From contig CP102255.1 of NCBI GenBank assembly GCA_025146135.1, positions 558,001 to 622,000 of the forward strand: 64,000 bases of DNA. Reading direction: 5' to 3'. This document shows, one piece after another, positions 44,439-53,190 of the stretch. Within the stretch, counting starts at the first letter, position 1; the number at the start of each line of letters is the position of its first letter. The DNA comes from Anaerotruncus colihominis. Its GTDB lineage: Bacteria > Bacillota > Clostridia > Oscillospirales > Ruminococcaceae. Under the pieces are notes generated by a model, which was given only the letters and a program-made list of their open reading frames with translations, was not told the origin of the DNA and ran no database searches. The position numbers were made by a program, and so were the translations under genes.

Positions 44439-46985
44439 ATGAAAAAAACATTTGATGTAACCGGCATGACCTGTTCGGCTTGCTCGGCACATGTGGAAAA
44501 AAGCGTTGCCAAGGTGGCGGGCGTGCGCTCCGTCACCGTCAATCTTCTTTCTAATAATATGGCGGTCGATTACGATGAAAGCGCCGTCAACGACGCTGCG
44601 ATCATTACCGCGGTCGAGCACGCGGGATATGGCGCTTCGGTGCGCGGATCGGCGCAGACGGCGGCGCACAGCGCGCCGCGCGCGGCCGCTGATCCGATGA
44701 AAGATGAAATCAAAAATATGAAACGCCGTTTAATTGTATCGTTTATATTTTTGATACCATTGTTTTACATTTCCATGGGGCACATGATGGGGCTGCCGCT
44801 GCCACATATTCTTCATGGCAATGCAAACGCGCTTTCGTTTGCGTTTACACAGTTTCTGTTGACGCTGCCGATCATCTATGTCAACCGCAAATACTATCAG
44901 GTCGGTTACAAGACGCTGCTGCGCGGCGCGCCAAATATGGATTCGCTGATCGCGATCGGCTCGACGGCCGCGCTCGTCTATGGCATTGTGGCGATCTATA
45001 TGATCGGATGGGGCTTGGGACACGGCGATGCGGATATCGTTTCCCGGTATTCGATGGACCTCTACTTTGAATCCGCCGGCATGATCCTGACGCTGATCAC
45101 ACTCGGCAAGTTTTTGGAGACGCGCTCCAAGGGCAAGACCTCCGAGGCGATCACAAAGCTGATGGACCTGGCGCCAAAGACAGCCGTTGTCGAACGCGAC
45201 GGCGTGGAAACAGAGGTGCCTGTCGAGCAGGTCACTGTCGGTGATCTCATCGTTGTGCGTCCCGGCCAAAGCGTCCCGGTCGACGGCGAGCTGGTCGAGG
45301 GCAGTACCGCGATCGATGAATCGGCCATCACGGGCGAGAGCATCCCGGTGGAAAAGCACCCGGGCGACCGCGTTGTGGCCGCGACCATCAATAAAACTGG
45401 CTGGTTTAAATTCCGCGCCACCAAGGTCGGCGCGGACACGACGCTCGCGCAGATTATCCGGCTGGTGGAGGACGCCGCGAATTCAAAAGCGCCCATTGCC
45501 AAGCTTGCCGACCGCGTGAGCGGCATTTTTGTACCGGTTGTCATCGGCATCGCGGTGCTGGCGGCCATCGTCTGGTTGGCGCTCGGATATTCGGTGGAAT
45601 TCGCGTTGTCGATCGGCATCGCGGTGCTGGTCATCTCCTGCCCGTGCGCGCTTGGCCTGGCAACGCCGGTCGCCATCATGGTCGGTACCGGCAAGGGCGC
45701 GGAAAACGGCATCCTGATCAAGTCGGCGGAATCGCTTGAGACGCTGCACACGGTCGATACCGTTGTGCTCGATAAAACAGGCACGGTCACGGAGGGGCGG
45801 CCGCGCGTCACAGATGTGCTGACGGCCCCCAATTTTTCAGAGAAGTCCCTTTTGACGCTTGCCGCTTCGATCGAAAAGCCGTCGGAGCATCCGCTTTCCG
45901 GCGCGGTTGTCGCCGAGGCCGAGGCACGCGGCCTGCATACGGACAATGTGACCGATTTTAAAGCGGTTGCCGGACAGGGCGTCGCCGCGCGCGTCGATGG
46001 GAAAATGTATTTTGCAGGCAATCCGCGCATGATGGATGAAAACGGCGTCGATATGGGCGGTTTTCGGGAACAGGGCGAATCCCTGTCGGAGCGGGGGAAA
46101 ACGCCGCTCTATTTTGCGGATGAGGCGCATGTGATCGGCGTTGTGGCCGTGGCGGACACTGTCAAGCCGACGAGTCGTGCGGCGATCGACGCGTTTAAAT
46201 CGATGGGCGTCGACGTGGTGATGCTGACCGGCGATAACCGCCGCACTGCCGAGGCGATCCGCCGGACGCTTGGGATCGGGCACGTCGTGGCGGAGGTGCT
46301 GCCGCAGGACAAGGAGCGCGAGGTCGCGTCGCTCCAGGAGCAGGGCAAAAAGGTTGCGATGGTCGGCGACGGCATCAACGACGCGCCGGCCCTGACCCGC
46401 GCCGACGTCGGCATTGCAATTGGCGCGGGCACGGATGTCGCAATTGAATCGGCCGACGTTGTGCTGATGAAAAGCGACCTGCTCGACGCTGTTACCGCTG
46501 TGGAATTGTCGCGCGCTGTTATCCGCAATATCCGTCAAAATTTGTTCTGGGCGTTTTTCTACAACACCATCGGTATCCCGTTGGCAGCCGGTGTGTTCTA
46601 TTCGCTTCTCGGCTGGAAGCTTAATCCAATGTTCGGCGCAGCCGCGATGAGTTTAAGCTCCGTGTGCGTCGTTTCGAACGCGCTGCGGCTGAAGTTGTTT
46701 AAACCGCGTCATACAGCGGCTTTAAATACAAATAGTAATATTCAAGAAAAAATCAACAAAAAAGTGGAGGCATCGGCGATGAAAAAGACAATGGTAATCG
46801 AAGGAATGAGCTGCGGGCATTGCTCCGCGCGTGTGGAAAAGGCGCTCAACGCGCTCGACGGCGTTTCGGCCAAGGTCGACCTGGAGGCTAAAACGGCCGC
46901 GATTGAGACAGAGGGCCGCGTGAGCGACGAACAGCTCCGCGCCGCAGTGACCGACGCGGGCTACGACGTCGTTTCGCTGGACTGA
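44439..46985 (+). CDS. copA: Copper-translocating P1B-type ATPase with C-terminal CopZ-like domain
   Basis: 848 aa. Order: N-terminal heavy-metal domain (GMTCSACSAHVEKS), eight membrane helices, TGES loop (ITGESIPV), CPC ion site (ISCPCALGLATP), DKTGT, HP motif (SEHPLSG), TGDN, GDGINDAP, then, after a hydrophilic linker (TNSNIQEKINKK), a second heavy-metal domain GMSCGHCSARVEKALN. It exports Cu+. ATG at 44439 is 9 bases from AAAGG; the ATG at 44430 touches it. The C-terminal domain has its own RBS and ATG (see next). One-base overlap with csoR. Confidence 0.95.
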   Translation: MKKTFDVTGMTCSACSAHVEKSVAKVAGVRSVTVNLLSNNMAVDYDESAVNDAAIITAVEHAGYGASVRGSAQTAAHSAPRAAADPMKDEIKNMKRRLIVSFIFLIPLFYISMGHMMGLPLPHILHGNANALSFAFTQFLLTLPIIYVNRKYYQVGYKTLLRGAPNMDSLIAIGSTAALVYGIVAIYMIGWGLGHGDADIVSRYSMDLYFESAGMILTLITLGKFLETRSKGKTSEAITKLMDLAPKTAVVERDGVETEVPVEQVTVGDLIVVRPGQSVPVDGELVEGSTAIDESAITGESIPVEKHPGDRVVAATINKTGWFKFRATKVGADTTLAQIIRLVEDAANSKAPIAKLADRVSGIFVPVVIGIAVLAAIVWLALGYSVEFALSIGIAVLVISCPCALGLATPVAIMVGTGKGAENGILIKSAESLETLHTVDTVVLDKTGTVTEGRPRVTDVLTAPNFSEKSLLTLAASIEKPSEHPLSGAVVAEAEARGLHTDNVTDFKAVAGQGVAARVDGKMYFAGNPRMMDENGVDMGGFREQGESLSERGKTPLYFADEAHVIGVVAVADTVKPTSRAAIDAFKSMGVDVVMLTGDNRRTAEAIRRTLGIGHVVAEVLPQDKEREVASLQEQGKKVAMVGDGINDAPALTRADVGIAIGAGTDVAIESADVVLMKSDLLDAVTAVELSRAVIRNIRQNLFWAFFYNTIGIPLAAGVFYSLLGWKLNPMFGAAAMSLSSVCVVSNALRLKLFKPRHTAALNTNSNIQEKINKKVEASAMKKTMVIEGMSCGHCSARVEKALNALDGVSAKVDLEAKTAAIETEGRVSDEQLRAAVTDAGYDVVSLD
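46779..46985 (+). CDS. Possible internally initiated CopZ-like copper chaperone (68 aa)
   Basis: In frame within copA, ATG 46779 has GGAGG (46766-46770) exactly 8 bases upstream, as good as any RBS here. The product would be a complete CopZ-size metallochaperone: MKKTMVIEGMSCGHCSARVE with the CxxC site, 68 residues. The preceding 30 codons look like former intergenic sequence (NTNSNIQEKINKKVEASA). This suggests a copA-copZ fusion by loss of a stop codon that still makes free CopZ. Confidence 0.55.
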   Translation: MKKTMVIEGMSCGHCSARVEKALNALDGVSAKVDLEAKTAAIETEGRVSDEQLRAAVTDAGYDVVSLD

Positions 46986-47248
46986 TGCGGGCCGATCGTG
47001 AACAGGTCGCACGCCTGTTAAAAACGGCGCGCGGCCAGATTGACGGAATTCTGCGCATGGTGGAGGAGGATCGCTATTGTATCGACATATCCAACCAGAT
47101 CATGGCAGCGGAATCCATCCTTGGGCGTGCCAACCGCGAGGTGCTGCGCGCCCATCTGGAGGGTTGTGTGCGCGAAGCCGTTGACAGCGGCAGCGCGGAT
47201 GAGAAAATTGGGGAGATTGCGGCACTGCTTGATAAGCTGGTCCGCTGA
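46985..47248 (+). CDS. csoR: CsoR copper-sensing repressor
   Basis: 87 aa, all-helical CsoR family. Copper ligands C32, H57 and C61 keep the C-25-H-4-C spacing of the M. tuberculosis protein (C36, H61, C65): RYCIDISNQ and RAHLEGC. ATG overlaps the copA stop by one base. Cu+ binding would release it from the palindrome ahead of copA. Confidence 0.93.
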   Translation: MRADREQVARLLKTARGQIDGILRMVEEDRYCIDISNQIMAAESILGRANREVLRAHLEGCVREAVDSGSADEKIGEIAALLDKLVR

Positions 47249-47272
47249 TTCCTTTTGATCGAATGATACCGT

Positions 47273-47311
47273 TAACTGACAGGGGCGGGCGTTGTCTGTC
47301 CCTGTCAGTTA
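47273..47311 (+). promoter_or_regulatory. 12-bp perfect inverted repeat before the GNAT gene
   Basis: TAACTGACAGGG / CCCTGTCAGTTA separated by 15 bases, between csoR and the GNAT RBS. No T-run follows. It may end the copper transcript or act as an operator. Confidence 0.5.
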
Positions 47312-47330
47312 GCGCAAAGGAGGAGTATGA

Positions 47331-47975
47331 ATGAATGATGCGGTTTTGATTCGAAATGAAAGAGAAACGGATTATCAAAAGGTTGAAGAAATCACAAGGA
47401 AAGCGTTTTGGAATTTATATATTCCCGGCTGCGTGGAGCATTATCTGGCGCATGTCATGCGTGGCCATGCTGATTTTCTGCCGGAGCTTGATTTTGTGGT
47501 TGAAATCGGCGGACAGGTGATTGGTAACATTATGTATACAAAAGCAAAGCTGATTGACGAGTGCGGGGAGGAGAAGGAGATCCTGACCTTTGGGCCGGTC
47601 AGCATTTTACCGGAGTACCAGCGCAAAGGATACGGCAAGAGAATGATGGAATATTCCTTTGAGAGGGCGGCCGCGCTTGGCTATGATACGATCGTCATCT
47701 TCGGCAATCCGGGCAATTATGTAGGACGCGGCTTTAAAAGCTGCAAAAAGTACAACATTTGTATGGAGGACGGGACGTTCCCGGCCGCGATGATGGTAAA
47801 AGTGCTGAAGCCGGGCGCGCTTGACGGCAGAAAATGGGTCTATCATGACAGTCCCGCCATGCATATTGACGAGGCGCAGGCAGAGCAGTTCGATGCCGCT
47901 CTGGAATATATGGAAAAGAAGGAACAGCCAAGCCAGGAGGAATTTTATATCCTGAGCAGCGCCGTCTTAAAATGA
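47331..47975 (+). CDS. GNAT-family N-acetyltransferase
   Basis: 214 aa, AGGAGG 7 bases before the ATG. The acetyl-CoA loop is in SILPEYQRKGYGKRMME (Q/R-x-x-G-x-G). The substrate is not evident. The C-terminal half is longer than in minimal GNATs and is similar to the YhbS-like group. Single gene ended by a strong terminator. Confidence 0.85.
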   Translation: MNDAVLIRNERETDYQKVEEITRKAFWNLYIPGCVEHYLAHVMRGHADFLPELDFVVEIGGQVIGNIMYTKAKLIDECGEEKEILTFGPVSILPEYQRKGYGKRMMEYSFERAAALGYDTIVIFGNPGNYVGRGFKSCKKYNICMEDGTFPAAMMVKVLKPGALDGRKWVYHDSPAMHIDEAQAEQFDAALEYMEKKEQPSQEEFYILSSAVLK

Positions 47976-48010
47976 TCCTTTCCTGCAAAAGAAAGCGTTC
48001 CCAATCAGCT

Positions 48011-48048
48011 AAAAGGGCTGTGCCGCGATTGCGGCACAGCCCTTTTTA
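48011..48048 (+). terminator. Terminator of the GNAT gene
   Basis: 16-bp perfect stem AAAAGGGCTGTGCCGC, loop GATT, then T5. Confidence 0.9.
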
Positions 48049-48120
48049 CAAGATTCAAGATGCTTCTTTGTACAACCTGCCCGTGCATATGCTGATATAG
48101 AGCGGCGAAGGGGTGAAAGT

Positions 48121-48546
48121 ATGTATGATCTGCATAAGCCTGTGAAGCATATTTTGTTATTTCTGACAGGCGGCGTCCTATATTGCCTGACAGAGCTTAT
48201 ATGGCGGGGGCATACGCACCTTTCAATGGCGGCGCTTGGAGGCTGCTGCTTTCTGATGATCGGGCGAATCAATGAGGACTGCCCAAGCTGTGTCTCCCTG
48301 CTTTCTCAAATGGTGCTGTCGGCGCTGGTCGTCACAGCGATGGAATTTGCCGCCGGCTTGGTGCTGAACGTCTGGATGGGGCTTGAAATCTGGGATTATT
48401 CCGATCTGCCGTACAACCTGTTGGGGCAGGTATGCCTTTTGTATATGAACCTGTGGTTTTTGCTGTCTCTGCCCGCCATTCTGCTGGACGACTGGCTGCG
48501 CTGGCGCTGGTTCGACGAACAGGCGCCGCACTACCGCCTGCTGTGA
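48121..48546 (+). CDS. CmpB / PF06541-type membrane protein (putative ABC-transporter type IV)
   Basis: 141 aa, four hydrophobic segments. The family signature is present: MEFAAGLVLNVWMGLEIWDYS followed by YNLLGQVCLLYMNLWF. The annotation as ABC permease is historical; function is unproven. RBS AAGGGGTGAAAG. Confidence 0.75.
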   Translation: MYDLHKPVKHILLFLTGGVLYCLTELIWRGHTHLSMAALGGCCFLMIGRINEDCPSCVSLLSQMVLSALVVTAMEFAAGLVLNVWMGLEIWDYSDLPYNLLGQVCLLYMNLWFLLSLPAILLDDWLRWRWFDEQAPHYRLL

Positions 48547-48636
48547 TTTTCCCACAGCAATCCCAAAAGGGAAAGCCCCGGACCGCCGGACAGGCAAATT
48601 TATACGGGGCAATTGGCTGGCTCACAGTTGCCGATA

Positions 48637-49110
48637 TTATGGATACTGTGCAAGGATCTCCGGCACAAGGTCGGGGGCGACCTGTTTAAACAGGTCGTTG
48701 TCAATGCGTGTATTGGGGGCGCTGCCGCATTGCTTAAGGCAATTTTGCGTATCCAGCAGGAACCGGCCATCGTCAGTGACCTGGCCTGCTTTGATGCCGA
48801 GCGCCGTTTCAAACGCCTTGAGCACGGCCGCGCCGCCCTTGGCCGCACAACGCGGACCTGTACAGACAACGATACGGTGCGCATAGGGCGCGGCGTTCAG
48901 CCCGGGCAGGCGCTTTACAAGCGCCGCTACGGCGGCGGGCGCGGTTTTCATGGCGGCGGCCGCGGCTGCCTGCGCGGCCGGCGGTACGCAGCCGCAGAGA
49001 GATTGGATTTCACGCAGCAGTGCGATGAGCAGCTCCTGTCCGCCTGTTTCGCGGATGGATTTATAGTACGTGAGAAGCTCCTGGAGCTGTTCCTGTTCAA
49101 ATGGTTTCAT
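48637..49110 (-). CDS. Orphan NuoE-like thioredoxin-fold [2Fe-2S] protein
   Basis: 157 aa. Helical N-terminal region then a thioredoxin-like ferredoxin with ligands C83, C88, C124 and C128 (CTGPRCAAKGG, TQNCLKQCGSAPN); the C-x4-C and C-x3-C spacing is that of NuoE/HndA. The N-terminal part contains an alanine-rich helix in place of the usual conserved residues. No NuoF or hydrogenase gene is adjacent. RBS GGAGG 5 bases from ATG. Confidence 0.8.
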   Translation of the reverse strand: MKPFEQEQLQELLTYYKSIRETGGQELLIALLREIQSLCGCVPPAAQAAAAAAMKTAPAAVAALVKRLPGLNAAPYAHRIVVCTGPRCAAKGGAAVLKAFETALGIKAGQVTDDGRFLLDTQNCLKQCGSAPNTRIDNDLFKQVAPDLVPEILAQYP

Positions 49111-49156
49111 GGCATCCTCCGAGAAAGTCCGGAGAAAAATCCGGAACAGATATATT

Positions 49157-49189
49157 AAAAAGAGGCATGTTTAAAACATGCCTCTTTTT
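49157..49189 (-). terminator. Terminator of tRNA-Val
   Basis: Near-perfect palindrome AAAAAGAGGCATGTTT / AAACATGCCTCTTTTT, with T5, immediately 3' of the tRNA on the minus strand. Confidence 0.85.
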
Positions 49190-49265
49190 GGTGGGAACAC
49201 GGGGACTCGAACCCTGGACTTCCTGCGTGTGATGCAGGCACTCTAACCAGCTGAGCTATGCTCCC
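49189..49265 (-). tRNA. tRNA-Val (anticodon CAC)
   Basis: 77 bases including CCA. Acceptor GGGAGCA/TGTTCCC (one G-U), D arm AGCTCAGCTGGTTAGAGT, anticodon stem CCTGC/GCAGG around ATCACAC (anticodon CAC), T loop TTCGAGT. Confidence 0.97.
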
Positions 49266-49335
49266 GAGACCAATGCAGATATTATAGCATGTTTTCGGAA
49301 GCTTGTAAAGGGGTATTTTTACAAGAAACAGACGT

Positions 49336-50385
49336 TCAGTCGTATTCCTGCATCACATTGCCGATGGTCACAATTGAATGCGGCGCCCAAACATACTGCC
49401 CTTCCAACATGGGTACAGCCTCCTGGGGGTTTGCGCCGGTGGAAAGCGCATAGGCCAGATCGAAAATTGCCTGCGCCTGCCCTTGGGCGTCGTTTCGCAC
49501 CGTGCCGGCCAGGGAGCCGTCCTGAATTGCCATAAGCGCAGGCGGAGTGGCGTCGATGCCGACAATAACAGGAAGCTCAGAGATTTCAGCGGCGTGATAA
49601 GCGTCGATCGCACCGAGCGCCATGTCGTCGTTGTTGCAGAATATGACCTCGATGCGGTCGCGCAGCTCCTCATCAGCAAGCCACTGCGCCATTTTCGCGG
49701 AGGCCTGCGCACGCTGCCAGTTGGCAGGCTCGCTGGCAAGCTTTTCGACATCAATGCCAGCCGAGGTCAATGCGGCAATGCAGCTTTCGGTGCGCAGGGT
49801 TGCGTCCTGATGGCCCGGTTCGCCCTCCAGTATGACATATTGGATCCGTCCATCGCCGTTGCGGTCAACAGACGCGGGATTCTCATCGTAAAGGTCCACG
49901 ACGATGCGTCCCTGCATATCTCCCGCCTCGCGCGGATCGGAACCGACATAATAAACGTTCTGCCACCGCTGCATATCCTCGCCGACCGGCTCGCGGTTGA
50001 AAAAGATGACGGGAATATCGGCGGCGCGCGCTTTGTCGATGATGACGGAAGCTGCGGTTCGGTCGACCTCATTGACACAGATCGCGTCATACCCCTGCGC
50101 CAAAAAACGGTCCACCTGCTCGTTTTGAGTCCCCTGGTTTCCGGTGCCATCCAAAATATTGAGTGTGATTTTTACGTTGTCCTGTGTCTCCCGTGCTTTG
50201 GCACAGTCGAGCAGATCGGAAGCAAGCAACGAAATAAACGTGTCGCTTTGCCGGTAGAGCGTTACGCCGATGCGGATGGGATCGGGCGTCATGGACTCGG
50301 ATGGCTTGTCCGCGCAGCCGCTGGGAAGCAGCAGGCAGCAGAACGCGCCGGCAAGCAGTGCGGCGGCCCTGAGACGAGCTTTCAT
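49336..50385 (-). CDS. MglB-like sugar-binding lipoprotein, accessory copy (after the sensor kinase)
   Basis: 349 aa, lipobox LLLPSGC, AGGAGGT RBS. It shares with the transport-linked MglB the calcium loop and following strand (DRNGDGRIQYVILEGEPGHQ), the NEVDRTA segment and NRQP-like FFNREPVGE. This is the glucose/galactose-binding fold. It is the last gene of the yesN-yesM-SBP2-SBP1 operon, away from the ABC genes, so it may present sugar to the kinase rather than to the permease (inference). Confidence 0.85.
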   Translation of the reverse strand: MKARLRAAALLAGAFCCLLLPSGCADKPSESMTPDPIRIGVTLYRQSDTFISLLASDLLDCAKARETQDNVKITLNILDGTGNQGTQNEQVDRFLAQGYDAICVNEVDRTAASVIIDKARAADIPVIFFNREPVGEDMQRWQNVYYVGSDPREAGDMQGRIVVDLYDENPASVDRNGDGRIQYVILEGEPGHQDATLRTESCIAALTSAGIDVEKLASEPANWQRAQASAKMAQWLADEELRDRIEVIFCNNDDMALGAIDAYHAAEISELPVIVGIDATPPALMAIQDGSLAGTVRNDAQGQAQAIFDLAYALSTGANPQEAVPMLEGQYVWAPHSIVTIGNVMQEYD

Positions 50386-50413
50386 AAACGTACCTCCTTG
50401 CATCTGCGATCCG

Positions 50414-51382
50414 TCAGCGGATGAATGGGAACAAGAGCCGCTGTACCTCGGGATCATACATATTGGACCAGTTGACAACCTGGTGCCCGACAACGGTGTC
50501 CGCTTCCGGAATATGGCCCTGTATGCTGTCAACCGCAGCCTTGACGCCGAGATAGCCGACAGCAAAATCGTTTTGCACGACTGTGGCTGTGACAATATCG
50601 TTTTCAATAAACGAGGCGATTTTCCCGGTCGAGCCAATTCCAAACAGGTCGAGATAGTGCGCCTGCATATCGCTGACCGCCTGGGCAGTCAGTTCAAGCG
50701 CGCTTGTATCAAGTGTGACAATCACATCGGCTGTCTTTTTGCCGATGCGTGAGGCAAGCATACGCGACGCTTCAGCGGGATCGCCGTCCGGCAGAGTCCA
50801 AACCTCAATTTCGCCGCCGATACGCCCGAGAACATGCATCAGTCCGGCCCGGCGCTGCGCCACGCTGGCGCATTGCAGGCTGCTGTCCACCACAACTAAA
50901 CGTTTGCGCGCGTTTCCACTGGCGATGATTTCCTCACCGAGCTGTAATCCCATCCCATAGTTGTCGGCCGAAATATACGAGGAGACAGAACCGCTGTAAA
51001 CACCCGTTTCAATACAGATGACGGGCGCTTTTTCCGCGGCTTGTTCTACCGGCGCGGCCAGCGCCGCGCTGTCCGAAGCGGACAGAACGATCGCGTCCGC
51101 GCCGGCGTCAATTTCGCGCTGCAAAAGTGAAATCTGTTCGGCGCTGTCGTTTTCCCCAGACAACGTGATGAAGCTCAAATCAACATTCATTTCGCTGGCG
51201 GCCTGATCGGCGCCCTGCCGGATGGATTCCCAACGGTCCCCAGCGCGCCCGCGCACAATGACGGAAATCCGGTAAATTTCAGGCGGGGGTTCCTTGCCGA
51301 AGGCGTCGAAAGCCAACAGCAAAAAGCCGAGCGCAAACATGCAGAACAGCAACAGGAAGGCGAGCGCCCTGCGCTTTGTCAT
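50414..51382 (-). CDS. RbsB-like periplasmic sugar-binding protein with N-terminal membrane anchor
   Basis: 322 aa. A single uncleaved-looking hydrophobic helix (about 7-27, RRALAFLLLFCMFALGFLLL) without a lipobox cysteine precedes a type-1 periplasmic-binding fold (GADQAASEMNVDLSF, REIDAGADAIVLSASDS, NDFAVGYLGVKAAVD). The calcium loop of MglB is absent. The ATG overlaps the kinase stop (ATGA), which implies coupled expression and a role in sensing. Confidence 0.82.
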   Translation of the reverse strand: MTKRRALAFLLLFCMFALGFLLLAFDAFGKEPPPEIYRISVIVRGRAGDRWESIRQGADQAASEMNVDLSFITLSGENDSAEQISLLQREIDAGADAIVLSASDSAALAAPVEQAAEKAPVICIETGVYSGSVSSYISADNYGMGLQLGEEIIASGNARKRLVVVDSSLQCASVAQRRAGLMHVLGRIGGEIEVWTLPDGDPAEASRMLASRIGKKTADVIVTLDTSALELTAQAVSDMQAHYLDLFGIGSTGKIASFIENDIVTATVVQNDFAVGYLGVKAAVDSIQGHIPEADTVVGHQVVNWSNMYDPEVQRLLFPFIR

Positions 51383-53190
51383 ACAGCCCCCTCCTTTAAC
51401 GGCTGTGCGCCGCCATAAACTAACTGCGGCAGGCGCACACGGATTGTTGTGCCGACATCCGGCTCGCTGATGATCGTCAGGCCATACGGCTCGCCGTAAT
51501 ACAGACGGATGCGCTGGTGCACATTGCGAAGCCCGATACCGGACCCTTTGGAGCGCACCCGTGTCTCGTCGGTCAGTAGTGTGGCGCAAACATCCGCGGG
51601 AATACCGCAGCCATTGTCTTCGACGTCGATGATCAGGTCATCGTCCGCCAGATAAGCGCGCACGCAGATCTCACCGTCTCCGTCGGCAAATTCCATGCCG
51701 TGATAGATTGCATTTTCCAAAAGCGGCTGGATGATCAGCTTGATGGTTGAAAGCCCAAGCGTTTCCGGTTGGGCATCGACAGATACGGTGAATTTGTTTT
51801 TATAACGCATGGTCTGGATGGTCAGGTAATTGCGCGCGTGCTCAAGCTCATCTGAAACTGATATAATCGTTTTGCCCTTGGACAAGCTGATCCGAAACAG
51901 GCGCGCAAGCGCCGTAACCATCGTGACGGCTTCGGGATATCGCTCATTCTCGATCATCCAGACAATGGAATCGAGCGTATTGTAGAGAAAATGCGGATTG
52001 ATTTGGCTTTGCAGCGCGTCGAATTCGCTTTTGCGCTTCGATTCCTGCTCGGCCACGATATCGTCCATCAGGCTGCGCATCTGCGCCACCATTGTGCGGA
52101 TTGTCTTGCCAAGATGCGCCACCTCGTAGGAACCGCCGACCGCGATTTCCGTATCCCAATTTCCGCCCTCCAATCCTTTGACGGAGCGTTCCAGGCGCTT
52201 GATCGGGTTGGCGATGCGTGAGGATATAAACAGATTGACAAAGATCATCAAAAAGATGGTGAACAGAATGATAAACACAGCGAAGGTACGGATGGCGTAG
52301 GAGTCGGATACAGCGTCCTGCATCGGCGTGACGCCGACAATCTTCCAGCCGGTGTAGCCGACCGTTTTGATGGTGACGATCCGTTCCTGGCCGTCGAAGG
52401 TTTCCACATGGCTGCCATCGTCATAGCTGACAGCGGCACGGTTATTTTCGGAGAGAAGATTGGAGTAAAGAAGCTGCTGGCGTGGATGGTAAATGATTTC
52501 ACCGGCGCTGTCTACGAGATAGACGTAACCAGATCCGCCCAGGTTGACATTCTTAAAAAGCTGCTCGATACCGGAATAATTCATGTCGACAAGCAAAACG
52601 CCGCGCGTCACAGCGCCATCGCGTGTCAGCTCGACAGCACGCGAAAGCGAAACGACCCACCGATAATTGTATCCCGGATCGATGAACAGGTTCTGCACAT
52701 GCGGCGTGGAGAAATGCAGATTTTCAATCCGGTCCATAGCCCGGATAAACCATTCCTGTTCAGGCGGGTCGACCGTCGGCTTGAGCATGGAGACAGGCGC
52801 CGCGCCGACAAGCGAACCATCCGCCTCGACCACAACGATACTGACAAGCAAGTCGCGGTTCGTCTCATAGAGCAGGTCCATCTGCTGGTGGATCGATTCA
52901 TCAGCGAGGTCGGCGCTTTTGATCACACGGTAATACATCGCGTCCGATACACGCATCATATTGCGCAGATAGACATCCAGGTTGATATTGACCTGGTCGA
53001 TCACACGCTTGTTTTCCTCGCGGACCATCGCCTCGGTGGAAGCGGCGAACCGCAGATACAGTGCAAAGCCGAGAAAGAGCATCCCGGCCATCGCAGCGAT
53101 CGAGAAGGAAAGCGAGATCAAGAACTGGATGCTGCGCCGGCGGTAATAATTTGTTGCGCGCGCCAGCCAGCCGCCGGCCGCCTTACGCAT
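51379..53190 (-). CDS. YesM-type sensor histidine kinase (dCache-HAMP-His_kinase-HATPase)
   Basis: 603 aa. Membrane helix about 21-47, extracytoplasmic dCache-like domain (about 48-300; DPPEQEWFIRAMD, SLSRAVELTRDG, GYVYLVDSAGEIIYH), second helix (about 303-325), HAMP, phosphoacceptor SQINPHFLYNTLD, ATP-binding boxes PLLENAIYHGME, DNGCGIP, GSGIGLRNVHQR. It overlaps the response regulator stop by 8 bases and the next binding-protein gene by 4. It probably senses sugar together with the two binding proteins. Confidence 0.92.
   Translation of the reverse strand: MRKAAGGWLARATNYYRRRSIQFLISLSFSIAAMAGMLFLGFALYLRFAASTEAMVREENKRVIDQVNINLDVYLRNMMRVSDAMYYRVIKSADLADESIHQQMDLLYETNRDLLVSIVVVEADGSLVGAAPVSMLKPTVDPPEQEWFIRAMDRIENLHFSTPHVQNLFIDPGYNYRWVVSLSRAVELTRDGAVTRGVLLVDMNYSGIEQLFKNVNLGGSGYVYLVDSAGEIIYHPRQQLLYSNLLSENNRAAVSYDDGSHVETFDGQERIVTIKTVGYTGWKIVGVTPMQDAVSDSYAIRTFAVFIILFTIFLMIFVNLFISSRIANPIKRLERSVKGLEGGNWDTEIAVGGSYEVAHLGKTIRTMVAQMRSLMDDIVAEQESKRKSEFDALQSQINPHFLYNTLDSIVWMIENERYPEAVTMVTALARLFRISLSKGKTIISVSDELEHARNYLTIQTMRYKNKFTVSVDAQPETLGLSTIKLIIQPLLENAIYHGMEFADGDGEICVRAYLADDDLIIDVEDNGCGIPADVCATLLTDETRVRSKGSGIGLRNVHQRIRLYYGEPYGLTIISEPDVGTTIRVRLPQLVYGGAQPLKEGAV

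Noticed and set aside
49378-50424. 348-codon plus-strand frame opposite the accessory MglB-like gene
   Set aside because: Shadow of a gene with lipobox and RBS; no recognisable domain.
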